Assembly: GCF_028473745.1 (NCBI RefSeq)
Contig: NZ_CP101137.1
Coordinates: 434,001-498,000, forward strand
Origin: Streptomyces sp. M92
GTDB taxonomy: Bacteria > Actinomycetota > Actinomycetes > Streptomycetales > Streptomycetaceae
Direction: 5' to 3'
Length of the DNA: 64,000 nt
The notes beneath the pieces are model-generated. The model was not told the DNA's origin. It did not search any database and saw only the letters and a list, made by a program, of their open reading frames with translations. This document shows, piece by piece, positions 33,804 through 42,584 of the stretch; the stretch's first letter is position 1; each line of letters opens with the position of its first letter. A program made the position numbers and the translations under genes.

Positions 33804-34271
33804 TCAGACTCGTACTTCCACGGTGCGCGCCACCCGGTCGTGCAGACCGCGGCCGTCGCGGTCCCAGATCAGGGCCGGAACGGCGACGCACAGCAGGACC
33901 GAGCGCAGCAGGGCGCGCAGCGGGCTCGGGCGGCCCGTGCTCAGCTCGACCACGCGCAGGCCGAACAGGCGCTTGCCCGGGGTGAAGCCGATCGTGCCGA
34001 CGGTCAGCACGCTCAGCACGAAGAAGATCAGCAGGGCCCAGTTGCTGGTCGCCTGGCCGTAGCCGTCCGTGATCAGGCCGTATGCGATCAGGAGGCACAG
34101 GGCCCAGTCGACGGCCAGGGCGCCGATCCGCCGACCGGGGCGGGCGATCGAGCCCGGCCCCTCCTCGGGCAGACCGAGCTGTTCGCCCCGGTACCCGAGG
34201 TCCGCGCCGGACTCCTCGATGGCGGCACGCGGCCCGGAAAGCCACGATCCGATTGCTTGCCTGTTGTCCAC
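33804..34271 (-). CDS. RDD-family membrane protein
   Basis: A 155-residue protein starting at GTG 34271. The RDD signature appears as [24 protein letters not shown] at the first helix and [12 protein letters not shown] before the third. A final [20 protein letters not shown] shows the conserved Arg-Asp pairs. About three transmembrane helices. Function unknown; some family members exchange ions. It is divergent from glnA. Confidence 0.87.
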   Translation of the reverse strand: MDNRQAIGSWLSGPRAAIEESGADLGYRGEQLGLPEEGPGSIARPGRRIGALAVDWALCLLIAYGLITDGYGQATSNWALLIFFVLSVLTVGTIGFTPGKRLFGLRVVELSTGRPSPLRALLRSVLLCVAVPALIWDRDGRGLHDRVARTVEVRV

Positions 34272-34390
34272 CCGTCCACGGTACTGCGCCCCTGGACGCC
34301 CTACGGACGGAGGGTGCGCGAAGGGCGCCCGGGAGGGGCGCGGGCGGGGTGTGACGGGCCCGCGTGAGGCCTACGCTGGAACGGAGCCGG

Positions 34391-34428
34391 TTAACTTCTG
34401 CGAAACAAATGGGTCACGCCCGAGAAAT
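34391..34428 (+). promoter_or_regulatory. two GlnR-type boxes upstream of glnA
   Basis: The sequence fits the actinobacterial GlnR pattern gTnAc-n6-GaAAc twice. Site 1 is TTAAC-TTCTGC-GAAAC at 34391-34406, and site 2 is GTCAC-GCCCGA-GAAAT at 34413-34428. The two sites start exactly 22 bases apart, the known spacing on Streptomyces glnA promoters. GlnR activates glnA under nitrogen limitation. Confidence 0.8.
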
Positions 34429-34524
34429 CACCCGTCCCTAGGGTCGAGGAAGCGTGTGCCACCCGCACTGGCCGCACGAACGATCTACCACCCCGGCGGG
34501 ACGGTCGGGAGTAGGAGGAGCTGG

Positions 34525-35934
34525 ATGTTCCAGAACGCCGACGACGCCAAGAAGTACATCGCGGACGAGGACGTCAAGTTCGTCGACGTCCGGTTCTGCG
34601 ACCTGCCGGGCGTCATGCAGCACTTCACGTTGCCCGCCGCGGCGTTCGACCCCGACGACGAGCAGGCCTTCGACGGCTCCTCGATCCGCGGCTTCCAGGC
34701 CATCCACGAGTCGGACATGTCCCTGCGCCCCGACCTGTCGACCGCGCGCATCGACCCGTTCCGCCGGGACAAGACCCTCAACATCAACTTCTTCATCCAC
34801 GACCCGATCACGGGCGAGCAGTACTCCCGCGACCCGCGGAACGTGGCGAAGAAGGCCGAGGCCTACCTCGCCTCCACCGGCATCGCCGACACGGCGTTCT
34901 TCGGCCCGGAGGCGGAGTTCTACGTCTTCGACTCCGTCCGCTTCTCCACCAGCGCGAACGAGTCCTTCTACCACATCGACTCCGAGGCCGGCGCCTGGAA
35001 CACCGGTGCGCTGGAGGACAACCGCGGCTACAAGGTCCGCTACAAGGGCGGCTACTTCCCGGTCCCGCCGGTCGACCACTTCGCCGACCTGCGTGCCGAG
35101 ATCTCCCTGGAGCTGGAGCGGTCCGGCCTGCAGGTCGAGCGCCAGCACCACGAGGTGGGCACCGCCGGCCAGGCCGAGATCAACTACAAGTTCAACACGC
35201 TGCTCGCCGCGGCCGACGACCTCCAGCTCTTCAAGTACATCGTGAAGAACGTGGCCTGGAAGAACGGCAAGACCGCGACCTTCATGCCGAAGCCGATCTT
35301 CGGCGACAACGGCTCGGGCATGCACGTCCACCAGTCGCTGTGGTCGAACGGCGAGCCGCTCTTCTACGACGAGCAGGGCTACGCCGGCCTGTCCGACACC
35401 GCGCGCTACTACATCGGCGGCATCCTCAAGCACGCCCCGTCGCTGCTGGCCTTCACCAACCCGACGGTGAACTCCTACCACCGCCTGGTCCCGGGCTTCG
35501 AGGCGCCGATCAACCTGGTGTACTCGCAGCGCAACCGTTCCGCCGCGATGCGCATCCCGATCACGGGGTCGAACCCGAAGGCCAAGCGAGTCGAGTTCCG
35601 CGCGCCGGACGCCTCCGGCAACCCGTACCTGGCCTTCTCGGCCCTGCTCCTGGCGGGCCTGGACGGCATCAAGAACAAGATCGAGCCGGCCGAGCCGATC
35701 GACAAGGACCTCTACGAGCTCGCTCCCGAGGAGCACGCGGGCGTGGCCCAGGTCCCGACCTCCCTCGGCGCCGTCCTCGACCGCCTGGAGAGCGACCACG
35801 AGTTCCTCCTCCAGGGCGACGTGTTCACGCCGGACCTGATCGAGACGTGGATCGACTTCAAGCGCGCGAACGAGATCGCCCCGCTGCAGCTGCGCCCGCA
35901 CCCGCACGAGTTCGAGATGTACTTCGACGTGTGA
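34525..35934 (+). CDS. glnA: glutamine synthetase type I
   Basis: A 469-residue GSI starting at ATG 34525 with AGGAGGAG just before. Metal and ATP motifs are present: [52 protein letters not shown] and AMRIPI. Tyr397 in DKDLYEL is the adenylylation site, so activity is probably controlled by GlnE. It condenses glutamate and ammonia to glutamine. A terminator hairpin follows. Confidence 0.97.
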   Translation: MFQNADDAKKYIADEDVKFVDVRFCDLPGVMQHFTLPAAAFDPDDEQAFDGSSIRGFQAIHESDMSLRPDLSTARIDPFRRDKTLNINFFIHDPITGEQYSRDPRNVAKKAEAYLASTGIADTAFFGPEAEFYVFDSVRFSTSANESFYHIDSEAGAWNTGALEDNRGYKVRYKGGYFPVPPVDHFADLRAEISLELERSGLQVERQHHEVGTAGQAEINYKFNTLLAAADDLQLFKYIVKNVAWKNGKTATFMPKPIFGDNGSGMHVHQSLWSNGEPLFYDEQGYAGLSDTARYYIGGILKHAPSLLAFTNPTVNSYHRLVPGFEAPINLVYSQRNRSAAMRIPITGSNPKAKRVEFRAPDASGNPYLAFSALLLAGLDGIKNKIEPAEPIDKDLYELAPEEHAGVAQVPTSLGAVLDRLESDHEFLLQGDVFTPDLIETWIDFKRANEIAPLQLRPHPHEFEMYFDV

Positions 35935-35962
35935 TCGTCCTCGATCGCCCCGCGGTCCGCCC

Positions 35963-36000
35963 GGCGCCCCTCGTCCCCGTTCCCGGGGGCGGGGGGCGCC
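35963..36000 (+). terminator. terminator after glnA
   Basis: GGCGCCCC at 35963-35970 pairs with GGGGCGCC at 35993-36000. An inner CCCC-GTTC-CCGGGG hairpin lies between them. It begins 29 bases after the glnA stop codon. Confidence 0.65.
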
Positions 36001-36108
36001 GTCGTCGGACCGGGTCGTTGGCCGAAAAGCTTCACAGGGGAAACCCGGCCCGGGATCATAGATACCGAGACTGTTGTTCGAGTCAGGGGACGGGGAGAAG
36101 GACCGGAC

Positions 36109-36369
36109 ATGTCCGAGCGGGACGACGAGGAACGCGAGTTCGACATCAAGTGGGCGGACGGCGCCGAGCACAAGGAGCCCTCCGCGCGTGCCCGGATGCT
36201 CGCCGCGCGCTGGAAGGAGAACCCTCCCGGCCCGGTCCCCTTCCGCGCCGACCCCGATCACGTGGGATCCGGACGCCGGTCGTCGTGGGTGTCCACCGCC
36301 CTGGTCCTCGGCTGCGTCGCCGCGGTGATCGTGCTGCTCGGCTACATCAACTTCCGGGCGCCCTACTAG
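36109..36369 (+). CDS. small single-pass membrane protein
   Basis: An 86-residue protein starting at ATG 36109, about 9 bases after GGGGAGAAGG. The N-terminal two thirds is soluble and charged (REFDIKWADGAEHKEPSARARMLAARWKENPPGPVPFRADP). One transmembrane helix closes it (STALVLGCVAAVIVLLGYINF). Function unknown; its place after glnA is typical of Streptomyces as far as I remember. Confidence 0.75.
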   Translation: MSERDDEEREFDIKWADGAEHKEPSARARMLAARWKENPPGPVPFRADPDHVGSGRRSSWVSTALVLGCVAAVIVLLGYINFRAPY

Positions 36370-36403
36370 GACCGCCAGTACCGTCCGTCCGCTGCCGCCG
36401 GTC

Positions 36404-37243
36404 TCAGCGGAACGCGGCGACGTTGCGGGCGGCCCAGTCGGCGAAGGGGCGCGGGGCGCGGCCGAGGACGCGCTCGACGTCCGGGCTGACGCGCAGTTCG
36501 GCCGGGCTCGGGTTCCCGACGATGTCCAGGGTGTCGTCGGCGAGTTCCGCCGGCATGCTCCGGGCCATGGCGGTCCTGGCCTCGTCGCGGGTCAGCTCGT
36601 GGAACGCCACGGGTTCGCCCAGCGCTGCCGCGAGGGCCTCCGTCTGCCCGCGCGGAGTGATCACCTCCGGGCCGGTCAGCTCGTATTCGCCGCCGGTGTA
36701 CCGGTCCTCCAGCAGGCAGGCCGCCGCCACCGCCGCGATGTCGGCCGGGTCGATCACCGGCACCCCGGTGTCGCCGAAGGGCGCCGCGACGACCCGCCGC
36801 GCGCGGACGGACTCGGCCCACCACAGGGCGTTGGAGGCGAAACCGCCCGGTCGCAGCACGGCCCACTCCAGGCCGGACTCCCGCACCGTGTCCTCCAGCT
36901 CGCGCATCGCGATCCGCGTCGCCCCGAAGGGCCTGGTCACCACGCCGAGCGTGGAGAGCAGGACGATGCGGCGGACCCCGCTGCCCGCGGCTTCGGCGAC
37001 GATGTCGGCGGGGTGGGCACCGACGGCGTGCAGATCGCCGGAGAGCAGCAGGAACAGCGACTTCGCCCCGGCCAGCGCGGGCCGCAGGCCGGCCGGCTCG
37101 GCGAGGTCGGCCACCTGGTGGCGGACGCCGTCCGGCACCGCCGCCGGGTGCCGGGACACCGCCGTCACCTGCTCGCCCGCCTCCGCCAGCGCCCGCGTCA
37201 GCGGCCGGCCGATGTTCCCGGTCGCCCCGGTCACCACGATCAT
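36404..37243 (-). CDS. NmrA-type NAD(P)H:quinone oxidoreductase-like protein (QorB-like)
   Basis: A 279-residue atypical SDR. ATG at 37243 follows AAGGAG by 7 bases. The dinucleotide motif MIVVTGATGNIGRPL is at the N-terminus, and VVRESGLEW/AVLRPGGFASNALWW-like substrate-region motifs are typical of NmrA/QorB proteins. It lacks the Tyr-x-x-x-Lys of classical SDRs. It is divergent from an HxlR regulator, the same arrangement as ytfG (qorB)-ytfH in E. coli, so reduction of quinones is a reasonable inference. Confidence 0.82.
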   Translation of the reverse strand: MIVVTGATGNIGRPLTRALAEAGEQVTAVSRHPAAVPDGVRHQVADLAEPAGLRPALAGAKSLFLLLSGDLHAVGAHPADIVAEAAGSGVRRIVLLSTLGVVTRPFGATRIAMRELEDTVRESGLEWAVLRPGGFASNALWWAESVRARRVVAAPFGDTGVPVIDPADIAAVAAACLLEDRYTGGEYELTGPEVITPRGQTEALAAALGEPVAFHELTRDEARTAMARSMPAELADDTLDIVGNPSPAELRVSPDVERVLGRAPRPFADWAARNVAAFR

Positions 37244-37319
37244 GATCAGCTCCTTGTCGATGTGCTCTGGGTCGGATGTGCTCCGAGGGCGTTCACGCTA
37301 GGAGCGAGAGCTAACTCCT

Positions 37320-37333
37320 GGTAAGGGCATACC
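37320..37333. promoter_or_regulatory. candidate HxlR operator GGTA-n6-TACC
   Basis: GGTA-AGGGCA-TACC lies between the divergent QorB-like and HxlR genes. A further GGTAAG follows at 37338. The repeated GGTA half sites suggest binding by the adjacent regulator. Confidence 0.4.
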
Positions 37334-37351
37334 TGAAGGTAAGCTCATGAC

Positions 37352-37723
37352 ATGACTGAAGGCGTGCAGCACAGGCGGGCCGAGACCGGGGCACGGTATG
37401 ACGTGTTTCACACCGACTGCCTGGCGCGGGACATGGTCGACCACGTGACCAGCCGGTGGGGCGTCTGGGTTCTGATCTCCCTGCGCCACACCGACCTCCG
37501 GTTCTTCGAGCTGCGCGAGAGCATCCAGGGCATCAGCGAGAAGATGCTGGCCCAGACCCTGCGCGCACTGGTCGGGGACGGCCTGGTCTGGCGGAAGGTC
37601 GAACCGACGACGCCGCCGCAGGTCACGTACGGGCTGACCGAGTTCGGCCGGGACGTCGGCGAGCCGCTGACGGAGCTGTTCGACCGGATCACCCGGCGGC
37701 TGTCGGCGCCCGACAGCCCCTAG
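37352..37723 (+). CDS. HxlR-family transcriptional regulator
   Basis: A 123-residue winged-helix protein starting at ATG 37352. It shows the HxlR pattern: DCLARDMVDHVTSRWGVWVLISLRHTDLRFFELRESIQGISEKMLAQTLRALVGDGLVWRKVEPTTPPQVTYGLTEFG. The conserved N-terminal Cys23 sits where redox-sensing HxlR proteins such as HypR and QorR carry their reactive cysteine. It probably represses itself and the divergent oxidoreductase gene. Confidence 0.88.
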   Translation: MTEGVQHRRAETGARYDVFHTDCLARDMVDHVTSRWGVWVLISLRHTDLRFFELRESIQGISEKMLAQTLRALVGDGLVWRKVEPTTPPQVTYGLTEFGRDVGEPLTELFDRITRRLSAPDSP

Positions 37724-37803
37724 CGTCCGCTGTCAGTGGTGCCGGGCACCATGTCCCTACCGAGACACGCACCGAGGACGTTGCGAACGGGCGGAGGGCC
37801 TGT

Positions 37804-38603
37804 ATGGGTGACGGCGGGCGACGGCACATCGGGGCGGCCGAGCGGCGGGAGCGGCTGGCCCTGCGACAGCGGCTGGCCGGGGCCGCGCGGGCGGCAGGAC
37901 CGGAGGAGGTCACCGGCTCACTGGTCGCGCTGCACGGCACCGACCCGGCGACGGTGTACCTGGCCGTGGGCGCGCGGCTGGCGGACGCGGCGAAGACCGT
38001 GGGCGCGACCGAGCGGGCGCTGTACGAGGACGGCTCCCTGGTCCGGATGCACGGCATGCGGCACACCGTCTTCGTGTTCCCGAGGGAACTGACCGCGGTG
38101 GTGCACGCCTCGACCGGCCTCACGGTCGCCGCGCGGGAGCGGGCCGCGCTGATCAAGAGCATGGCGGACGCCGGAGCCCCGGACGCGGCCTGGCTCGCGG
38201 AGGTCGAGGAGTCGGCGCTGGCCGCGCTGGCCCGGCGCGGCCAGGCGACGGCCGCCGAGCTTGCCCGGGACGAGCCGCGCCTGAAGGAGCAGTTCGTCTA
38301 CGCCGCCGGGAAGAGCTACGAGGGCGTGCACACCGTCTCGACCCGGCTGCTGAAGGTGCTGGGCGTGGAGGGCAGGGTCGTACGGGGCCGGCCCCTGGGC
38401 TCGTGGACGTCCAGCCAGTTCCGCTGGGCGCCGGCGCCCGACCATCCTGAGCTGGACGCGGGCGAGGCGCAGGCGGAGCTGCTGCGGAGGTGGCTGACCG
38501 CGTGCGGGCCGGCCACCGAGGACGACCTGAAGTGGTGGGGGTGGGAACGACGCGGGTGACTCCGCGGTTCCGGACGCCCTTGGAGCGGGAGCTGTCAGCG
38601 TGA
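37804..38603 (+). pseudogene. AlkZ-like winged-helix DNA glycosylase with internal deletion and frameshift
   Basis: The frame from ATG 37804 (ribosome site GGAGG) encodes the N-terminal two thirds of a DUF1006/AlkZ-like protein, ending TEDDLKWWG then a short foreign tail and stop at 38559. In another frame, just after the breakpoint, 38547-38603 reads TRVTPRFRTPLERELSA and stops. That is the usual C-terminal end of the family. About 100 codons between the two are therefore missing and the join is out of frame. The family removes DNA crosslinks or alkylated bases; this copy is probably inactive. Confidence 0.65.
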
Positions 38604-38669
38604 ACAGCCGGTCAGCGGCGCCGGGCACCCCGCGAGACGAACGGCACCCGGCGCCACCGCTTCACCGCT

Positions 38670-38984
38670 TCACCGCGAGTACCGCATCAACGCCCGCACC
38701 ATGTGGCACGTGGTGTCCGACGGCGGGTGGACGCCGATGGTCAGCGCGGCGCTCCGTATCCTCTCGTTGCGCGCCTGGTCGGCCAGGTAGACGCCGGAGT
38801 CGAGCAGGGCGATGGCGAGCCGCATCGCCTTGAGCCGGCGGTTGTGCGTGATGTACCACTCGCGGGGACGGCCCGCCGGCAGCGGACGCTTCTCCACGGG
38901 CTCGTAGGGCAGGTCGAGCAGGACGGGCCGCTTGGCGGTGGACTGGGTGGGCAACGGCTTCGGCTTCAGTGCGGCAGCGGGCAC
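38670..38984 (-). CDS. conserved hypothetical protein, 104 residues
   Basis: The start is decided by spacing: AGGAGG sits 6 bases before GTG 38984, whereas ATG 38990 would touch it. The product has a Lys/Pro-rich N-terminus and a conserved-looking core (EWYITHNRRLKAMRLAIALLDSGVYLADQARNERIRSAALTIGVHPPSDTTCHMVRALM), which is mostly helical. No function recognised. It diverges from the ArsC/Spx-like gene. Confidence 0.65.
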   Translation of the reverse strand: MPAAALKPKPLPTQSTAKRPVLLDLPYEPVEKRPLPAGRPREWYITHNRRLKAMRLAIALLDSGVYLADQARNERIRSAALTIGVHPPSDTTCHMVRALMRYSR

Positions 38985-39073
38985 GAGCATCCTCCTGTCG
39001 CGGTCAGGGCGCCGTCCGGACCGCCCGGCGACACCCTCGAACACTGCTTCTATTTTACCGCCCACCACTGACA

Positions 39074-39097
39074 AAAGCCCCTGGCCACAAGGGCTTT
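39074..39097. promoter_or_regulatory. hairpin in the divergent gap before the ArsC/Spx-like gene
   Basis: AAAGCCC at 39074-39080 pairs with GGGCTTT at 39091-39097 around 10 bases. It resembles a terminator, yet both neighbouring genes start away from it. TCTATTTTACC nearby (39048-39059) is a possible reverse-strand -10 region (TAAAAT). Confidence 0.35.
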
Positions 39098-39159
39098 CGG
39101 GGGTGCTGTGACGCACGGGGTGAACGAGTTTCCGCACCCCTCGGGCTACCGTGTGCGGC

Positions 39160-39519
39160 ATGGAGATCTGGATCAACCCGGCCTGTTCGAAGTGCCGCAG
39201 CGCGATCAGCCTGCTCGACGCGGAGGGCGCCGACTACACCGTCCGCCGCTACCTGGAGGACGTCCCGAGCGAGGACGAGATCCGGGAGGTGCTCACCCGG
39301 CTCGGCCTCGAACCCTGGGACATCACCCGCACCCAGGAGGCCGCCGCGAAGGACCTGGGCCTGAAGGACTGGCCCCGTGACGAGGCGTCACGCGACCGGT
39401 GGGTCACGGCACTCGCCGAGCACCCGAAGCTGATCCAGCGTCCGATCATCACGGCGGACGACGGCACGGCCGTCGTGGGCCGCACGGACGAGGCGGTCCG
39501 GGACGCCCTGTCCCGGTAG
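39160..39519 (+). CDS. ArsC/Spx-family thioredoxin-fold protein
   Basis: A 119-residue protein starting at ATG 39160. The N-terminal NPACSKCRSAISLLDAEG carries a Cys9-x-x-Cys12 pair. The rest follows the ArsC/Spx fold (VRRYLEDVPSEDEIREVLTRLGL...HPKLIQRPIITADDGTAVVGR). The RP-I-I motif near the C-terminus is the conserved glutathione/arsenate-side loop. It is more likely a redox regulator or thioltransferase than a proven arsenate reductase, since no ars genes are nearby. Confidence 0.82.
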   Translation: MEIWINPACSKCRSAISLLDAEGADYTVRRYLEDVPSEDEIREVLTRLGLEPWDITRTQEAAAKDLGLKDWPRDEASRDRWVTALAEHPKLIQRPIITADDGTAVVGRTDEAVRDALSR

Positions 39520-39621
39520 GGCGCCCGGGTCACTCGGGCGCAGGGCCGTCGCCGTTGAGCAACTCCGTTCGGTATTCCGTACATAGCGGCGTACGCTCCC
39601 CTACCTCTTCAGGAGGCGCGC

Positions 39622-40287
39622 ATGTCGCGCAGGAGAACTCTCGGTACGAAGAAGAAGATCGCACTCCTGGTCAGTGCCGCGGCGGTGGCGGGCGGTGGGG
39701 CCTTCGTGACGGCGAACGCCTCGAATGCCGCGCAGACCGACCAGAACGCGCGGACCAGGGCGGCCCAGGACTCCTCCGTCTGCCAGGGTCTGGCCACCGC
39801 GCTGGGCAACAACCGGCGTTTCATCGAGGGCCAGCGGGCCGATCCCGACGCGCAGTCGGAGGCCAGGATCGCCAACCGCGAGGCCGTCATCGCGGAGATC
39901 GAGCGCAAGCAGGAGGCGTCCGGGTGCACGGTCGGGGAGTCGGCTCAGGGCTCCCAGTCCGCACAGCCGCCGCAGGACGGCCGGGGCGCCGGAGAGGAGG
40001 CGGGCCAGGACACCGGACAGGAAGCGGGTCAGGCCGCCGGTGAGCAGGTGTGCGACGGCTCCACCGTCACCCTCTCCGGCGAGGGCGGCGCGCCCGCCGC
40101 GTCCAGCGACCAGTTCCCCGTGGGCACCAGGCTCAAGGTGACCAACCTCGACAACGCCAAGTCCACGACGGTGGAGGTCTCCTCGGTTTCGGGCAGTTGC
40201 GTGCTGCTCAACAACGCCGCGTTCGAGCAGGTCCGGGAGGAGGGCAAGTTCCTGATCCGGCGGGCGCTGATCGAGAAGGTCGGGTGA
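39622..40287 (+). CDS. secreted protein: Cys-bounded helical domain, polar linker, DPBB-like C-terminus
   Basis: A 221-residue exported protein; ATG 39622 follows AGGAGG. The signal peptide runs to about residue 36 (ALLVSAAAVAGGGAFVTANASNA). The mature protein has a helical segment between Cys54 and Cys102 or nearby (VCQGLATALGNNRRFIEGQ...REAVIAEIERKQEASGC). A Gln/Gly/Glu linker follows. The C-terminal PVGTRLKVTNLDNAKSTTVEVSSVSGSCVLLNNAAFEQV resembles a degraded RlpA-type double-psi beta-barrel. The DUF1996 protein at 46125 has the same layout. Confidence 0.75.
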   Translation: MSRRRTLGTKKKIALLVSAAAVAGGGAFVTANASNAAQTDQNARTRAAQDSSVCQGLATALGNNRRFIEGQRADPDAQSEARIANREAVIAEIERKQEASGCTVGESAQGSQSAQPPQDGRGAGEEAGQDTGQEAGQAAGEQVCDGSTVTLSGEGGAPAASSDQFPVGTRLKVTNLDNAKSTTVEVSSVSGSCVLLNNAAFEQVREEGKFLIRRALIEKVG

Positions 40288-40372
40288 GACCCGGTCACGG
40301 ACAGGCCGGCGACCGTGCGGGGGTGGCGGTCGCCGGCCGGGGGCGGTGAGAAACGCGCCACACCGCACCCGG

Positions 40373-40410
40373 GTAACACGGGGTTCACAAGCGGGCAACG
40401 GACGGGAAAT
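40373..40410 (+). promoter_or_regulatory. GlnR-like binding array upstream of glnII
   Basis: Four half-site-like pentamers follow at an exact 11-base period: GTAAC (40373), TTCAC (40384), GCAAC (40395) and GAAAT (40406). They form GlnR boxes such as TTCAC-AAGCGG-GCAAC, partly overlapping. This lies 100 bases before glnII and fits GlnR control. Confidence 0.65.
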
Positions 40411-40510
40411 CGCCGGTTGGCACGCTGCACGGCAGTAGGAGCGGCGCACCGGTGCCGCAGCGCCGCAGCACCCGCAGTGCGCCCAGACCCACCCCGAAGG
40501 ATGTGTCCCC

Positions 40511-41542
40511 GTGACCTTCAAGGCCGAGTACATCTGGATCGACGGCACCGAGCCGACGGCCAAGCTCCGTTCCAAGACGAAGATCATCACGGACGCCCCC
40601 GCGGGCCTGGACGCGCTGCCGATCTGGGGTTTCGACGGCTCCTCCACCAACCAGGCCGAGGGCAGCTCCTCGGACTGCGTGCTCAAGCCGGTCTTCTCCT
40701 GCCCCGACCCGATCCGCGGCGGCGACGACATCCTGGTGCTCTGCGAGGTCCTCGACACGGACATGACACCGCACCCGAGCAACACCCGCGCCGCGCTGGC
40801 CGAGGTCGCCGGGCGGTTCGCCGCGCAGGAGCCGGTCTTCGGCATCGAGCAGGAGTACACCTTCTTCAAGGGCGCCCGCCCGCTCGGCTTCCCCGAGGGC
40901 GGCTTCCCGGCCGCGCAGGGCGGCTACTACTGCGGTGTCGGCTCGGACGAGATCTTCGGCCGCGACGTCGTCGAGGCGCACCTGGAGAACTGCCTGAAGG
41001 CCGGTCTCGGCATCTCCGGCATCAACGCCGAGGTCATGCCGGGCCAGTGGGAGTTCCAGGTCGGCCCGCTGTCCCCGCTGGAGGTCTCCGACCAGCTGTG
41101 GGTGGCCCGCTGGCTGCTCTACCGCACCGCCGAGGACTTCGAGGTCTCCGCGACCCTGGACCCCAAGCCGGTCAAGGGCGACTGGAACGGCGCGGGCGCG
41201 CACACCAACTTCTCCACCAAGGCGATGCGCGAAGGCTACGAGGCGATCATCACCGCCTGCGAGTCACTCGGTGAGGGCTCCAAGCCGATGGACCACGTCA
41301 AGAACTACGGCGCCGGCATCGACGACCGTCTCACCGGCCTGCACGAGACCGCCCCGTGGAACGAGTACTCCTACGGCGTCTCGGACCGCGGCGCCTCGGT
41401 CCGCATCCCGTGGCAGGTCGAGAAGGACGGCAAGGGCTACATCGAGGACCGCCGTCCCAACGCCAACGTCGACCCGTACGTGGTGACCCGCCTGCTCGTG
41501 GACACCTGCTGCGCGGCGCTGGAGAAGGCCGGCCAGGTCTGA
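40511..41542 (+). CDS. glnII: glutamine synthetase type II (eukaryote-like)
   Basis: A 343-residue GSII starting at GTG 40511. Typical motifs are IWIDGTEP at the start, WGFDGSSTNQAEGSSSDCVLKP, FGIEQEYTFF, GVGSDEIFGRDVVEAHLENCLKAGL and WNGAGAHTNFSTKAMR. The short length and lack of the adenylylation loop set it apart from glnA. In Streptomyces it is induced by nitrogen limitation. A terminator hairpin lies at 41565-41593. Confidence 0.96.
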   Translation: MTFKAEYIWIDGTEPTAKLRSKTKIITDAPAGLDALPIWGFDGSSTNQAEGSSSDCVLKPVFSCPDPIRGGDDILVLCEVLDTDMTPHPSNTRAALAEVAGRFAAQEPVFGIEQEYTFFKGARPLGFPEGGFPAAQGGYYCGVGSDEIFGRDVVEAHLENCLKAGLGISGINAEVMPGQWEFQVGPLSPLEVSDQLWVARWLLYRTAEDFEVSATLDPKPVKGDWNGAGAHTNFSTKAMREGYEAIITACESLGEGSKPMDHVKNYGAGIDDRLTGLHETAPWNEYSYGVSDRGASVRIPWQVEKDGKGYIEDRRPNANVDPYVVTRLLVDTCCAALEKAGQV

Positions 41543-41564
41543 TCCGGCCGCCGACCGCCTGACG

Positions 41565-41593
41565 GGGGCGTCCACCGCGACGGTGGGCGCCCC
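41565..41593 (+). terminator. terminator after glnII
   Basis: GGGGCGTCCACC at 41565-41576 pairs with GGTGGGCGCCCC at 41582-41593 (one G-U pair) around CGCGA or thereabouts, followed by TTCG. Confidence 0.7.
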
Positions 41594-41654
41594 TTCGCGC
41601 TGCCCGCGACCGTTCGGCGACCACGTTGTCAGTGGTGCGTGGCACTGTGGGGGC

Positions 41655-42584
41655 ATGGAGATCGACGGGGACCTCGCCATCAGGGCCGAGACGGAGAACT
41701 GGCAGACGCACACCCGGATTCCGGAGTCCTGGCTGCGTGAGCTGGTGGCGCGGATCGGGGGCACCGGCGACCGGTTCCTGGTCGTCCAGCGGATACCGGA
41801 CATCCCGGACGTGTTCGTGCAGGTGTGGCACGAGGAGGGCGGGAACTACCGGCTGGAGCACCGGGCCGCCGGGCACCAGTTCTTCGGAACGGACCTCGAC
41901 GACCCCGACCGGGTGGCGGACCTCATGACCGGCTGGGCGCGACAGGAGCCCGGCTGGGACACCGGCGTCGACTGGGCACCGATCGACCTGGGGCCGGAGG
42001 AGGAGGTTCCCGAACTGCCGGACGAGGTGCGCGAGGACGTCGAGCGGCTGCTGCGGGAGCGGCTGCGCTGCGGGTACGACAGCCGGAAGGCCCTGGTCGA
42101 GATCGCTGAGGAGTACCGGGCCGCGGACGCCGAGGACAAGCGGCCGGTGTCCAGGGCCCAGGCCTGGCAGCTGGTGGACCGGCTGTGGCTGGAGCGGCTG
42201 GCGCAGCAGGAGGAGTGGGGCGACGAGACCACCGACCCCGACCGGCTCACCCGCGTCTTCGGGACGCTGGACGCGGCCGGCGTCACCGCCCGGGAGAACT
42301 TCACCTGCTGCCGCAACTGCGGCATGTCCGAGATAGGCGCGGAGCGCGAGGGGGCGCGCGGCTTCGTGTTCTTCCACCGGCAGAGCACGGAGGCCGCGGC
42401 CGAGGGGCACGGAGTGACCCTCCACTACGGCGGTTTCGACGGCTCCGAGGAGACCACCACCGCGGTCGGGCACGAGGTCGTGGCGGCCTTCACGGCGGCC
42501 GGGCTGTCCACGGAGTGGACAGGCGATCCGGGCAGAGCCATCACCGTCACGCCGCTGGACTGGCGCAAACGATTGGTGGGGTGA
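41655..42584 (+). CDS. DUF6891-type conserved protein
   Basis: A 309-residue soluble protein starting at ATG 41655. The N-terminal half holds FLVVQRIPDIPDVFVQVWHEEGGNYRLEHRAAGHQFF; the C-terminal half holds TARENFTCCRNCGMSEIGAE (a Cys cluster) and FFHRQSTEAAAEGHGVTLHYGGFDGSEETTTAVGHEVVAAFTAAG. It matches my memory of the DUF6891 family; function unknown. Its end is immediately before the degraded winged-helix gene. Confidence 0.75.
   Translation: MEIDGDLAIRAETENWQTHTRIPESWLRELVARIGGTGDRFLVVQRIPDIPDVFVQVWHEEGGNYRLEHRAAGHQFFGTDLDDPDRVADLMTGWARQEPGWDTGVDWAPIDLGPEEEVPELPDEVREDVERLLRERLRCGYDSRKALVEIAEEYRAADAEDKRPVSRAQAWQLVDRLWLERLAQQEEWGDETTDPDRLTRVFGTLDAAGVTARENFTCCRNCGMSEIGAEREGARGFVFFHRQSTEAAAEGHGVTLHYGGFDGSEETTTAVGHEVVAAFTAAGLSTEWTGDPGRAITVTPLDWRKRLVG

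Noticed and set aside
39601-40869. Minus-strand frame of 422 residues opposite the secreted protein and glnII
   Set aside because: Shadow of two well-supported plus-strand genes.
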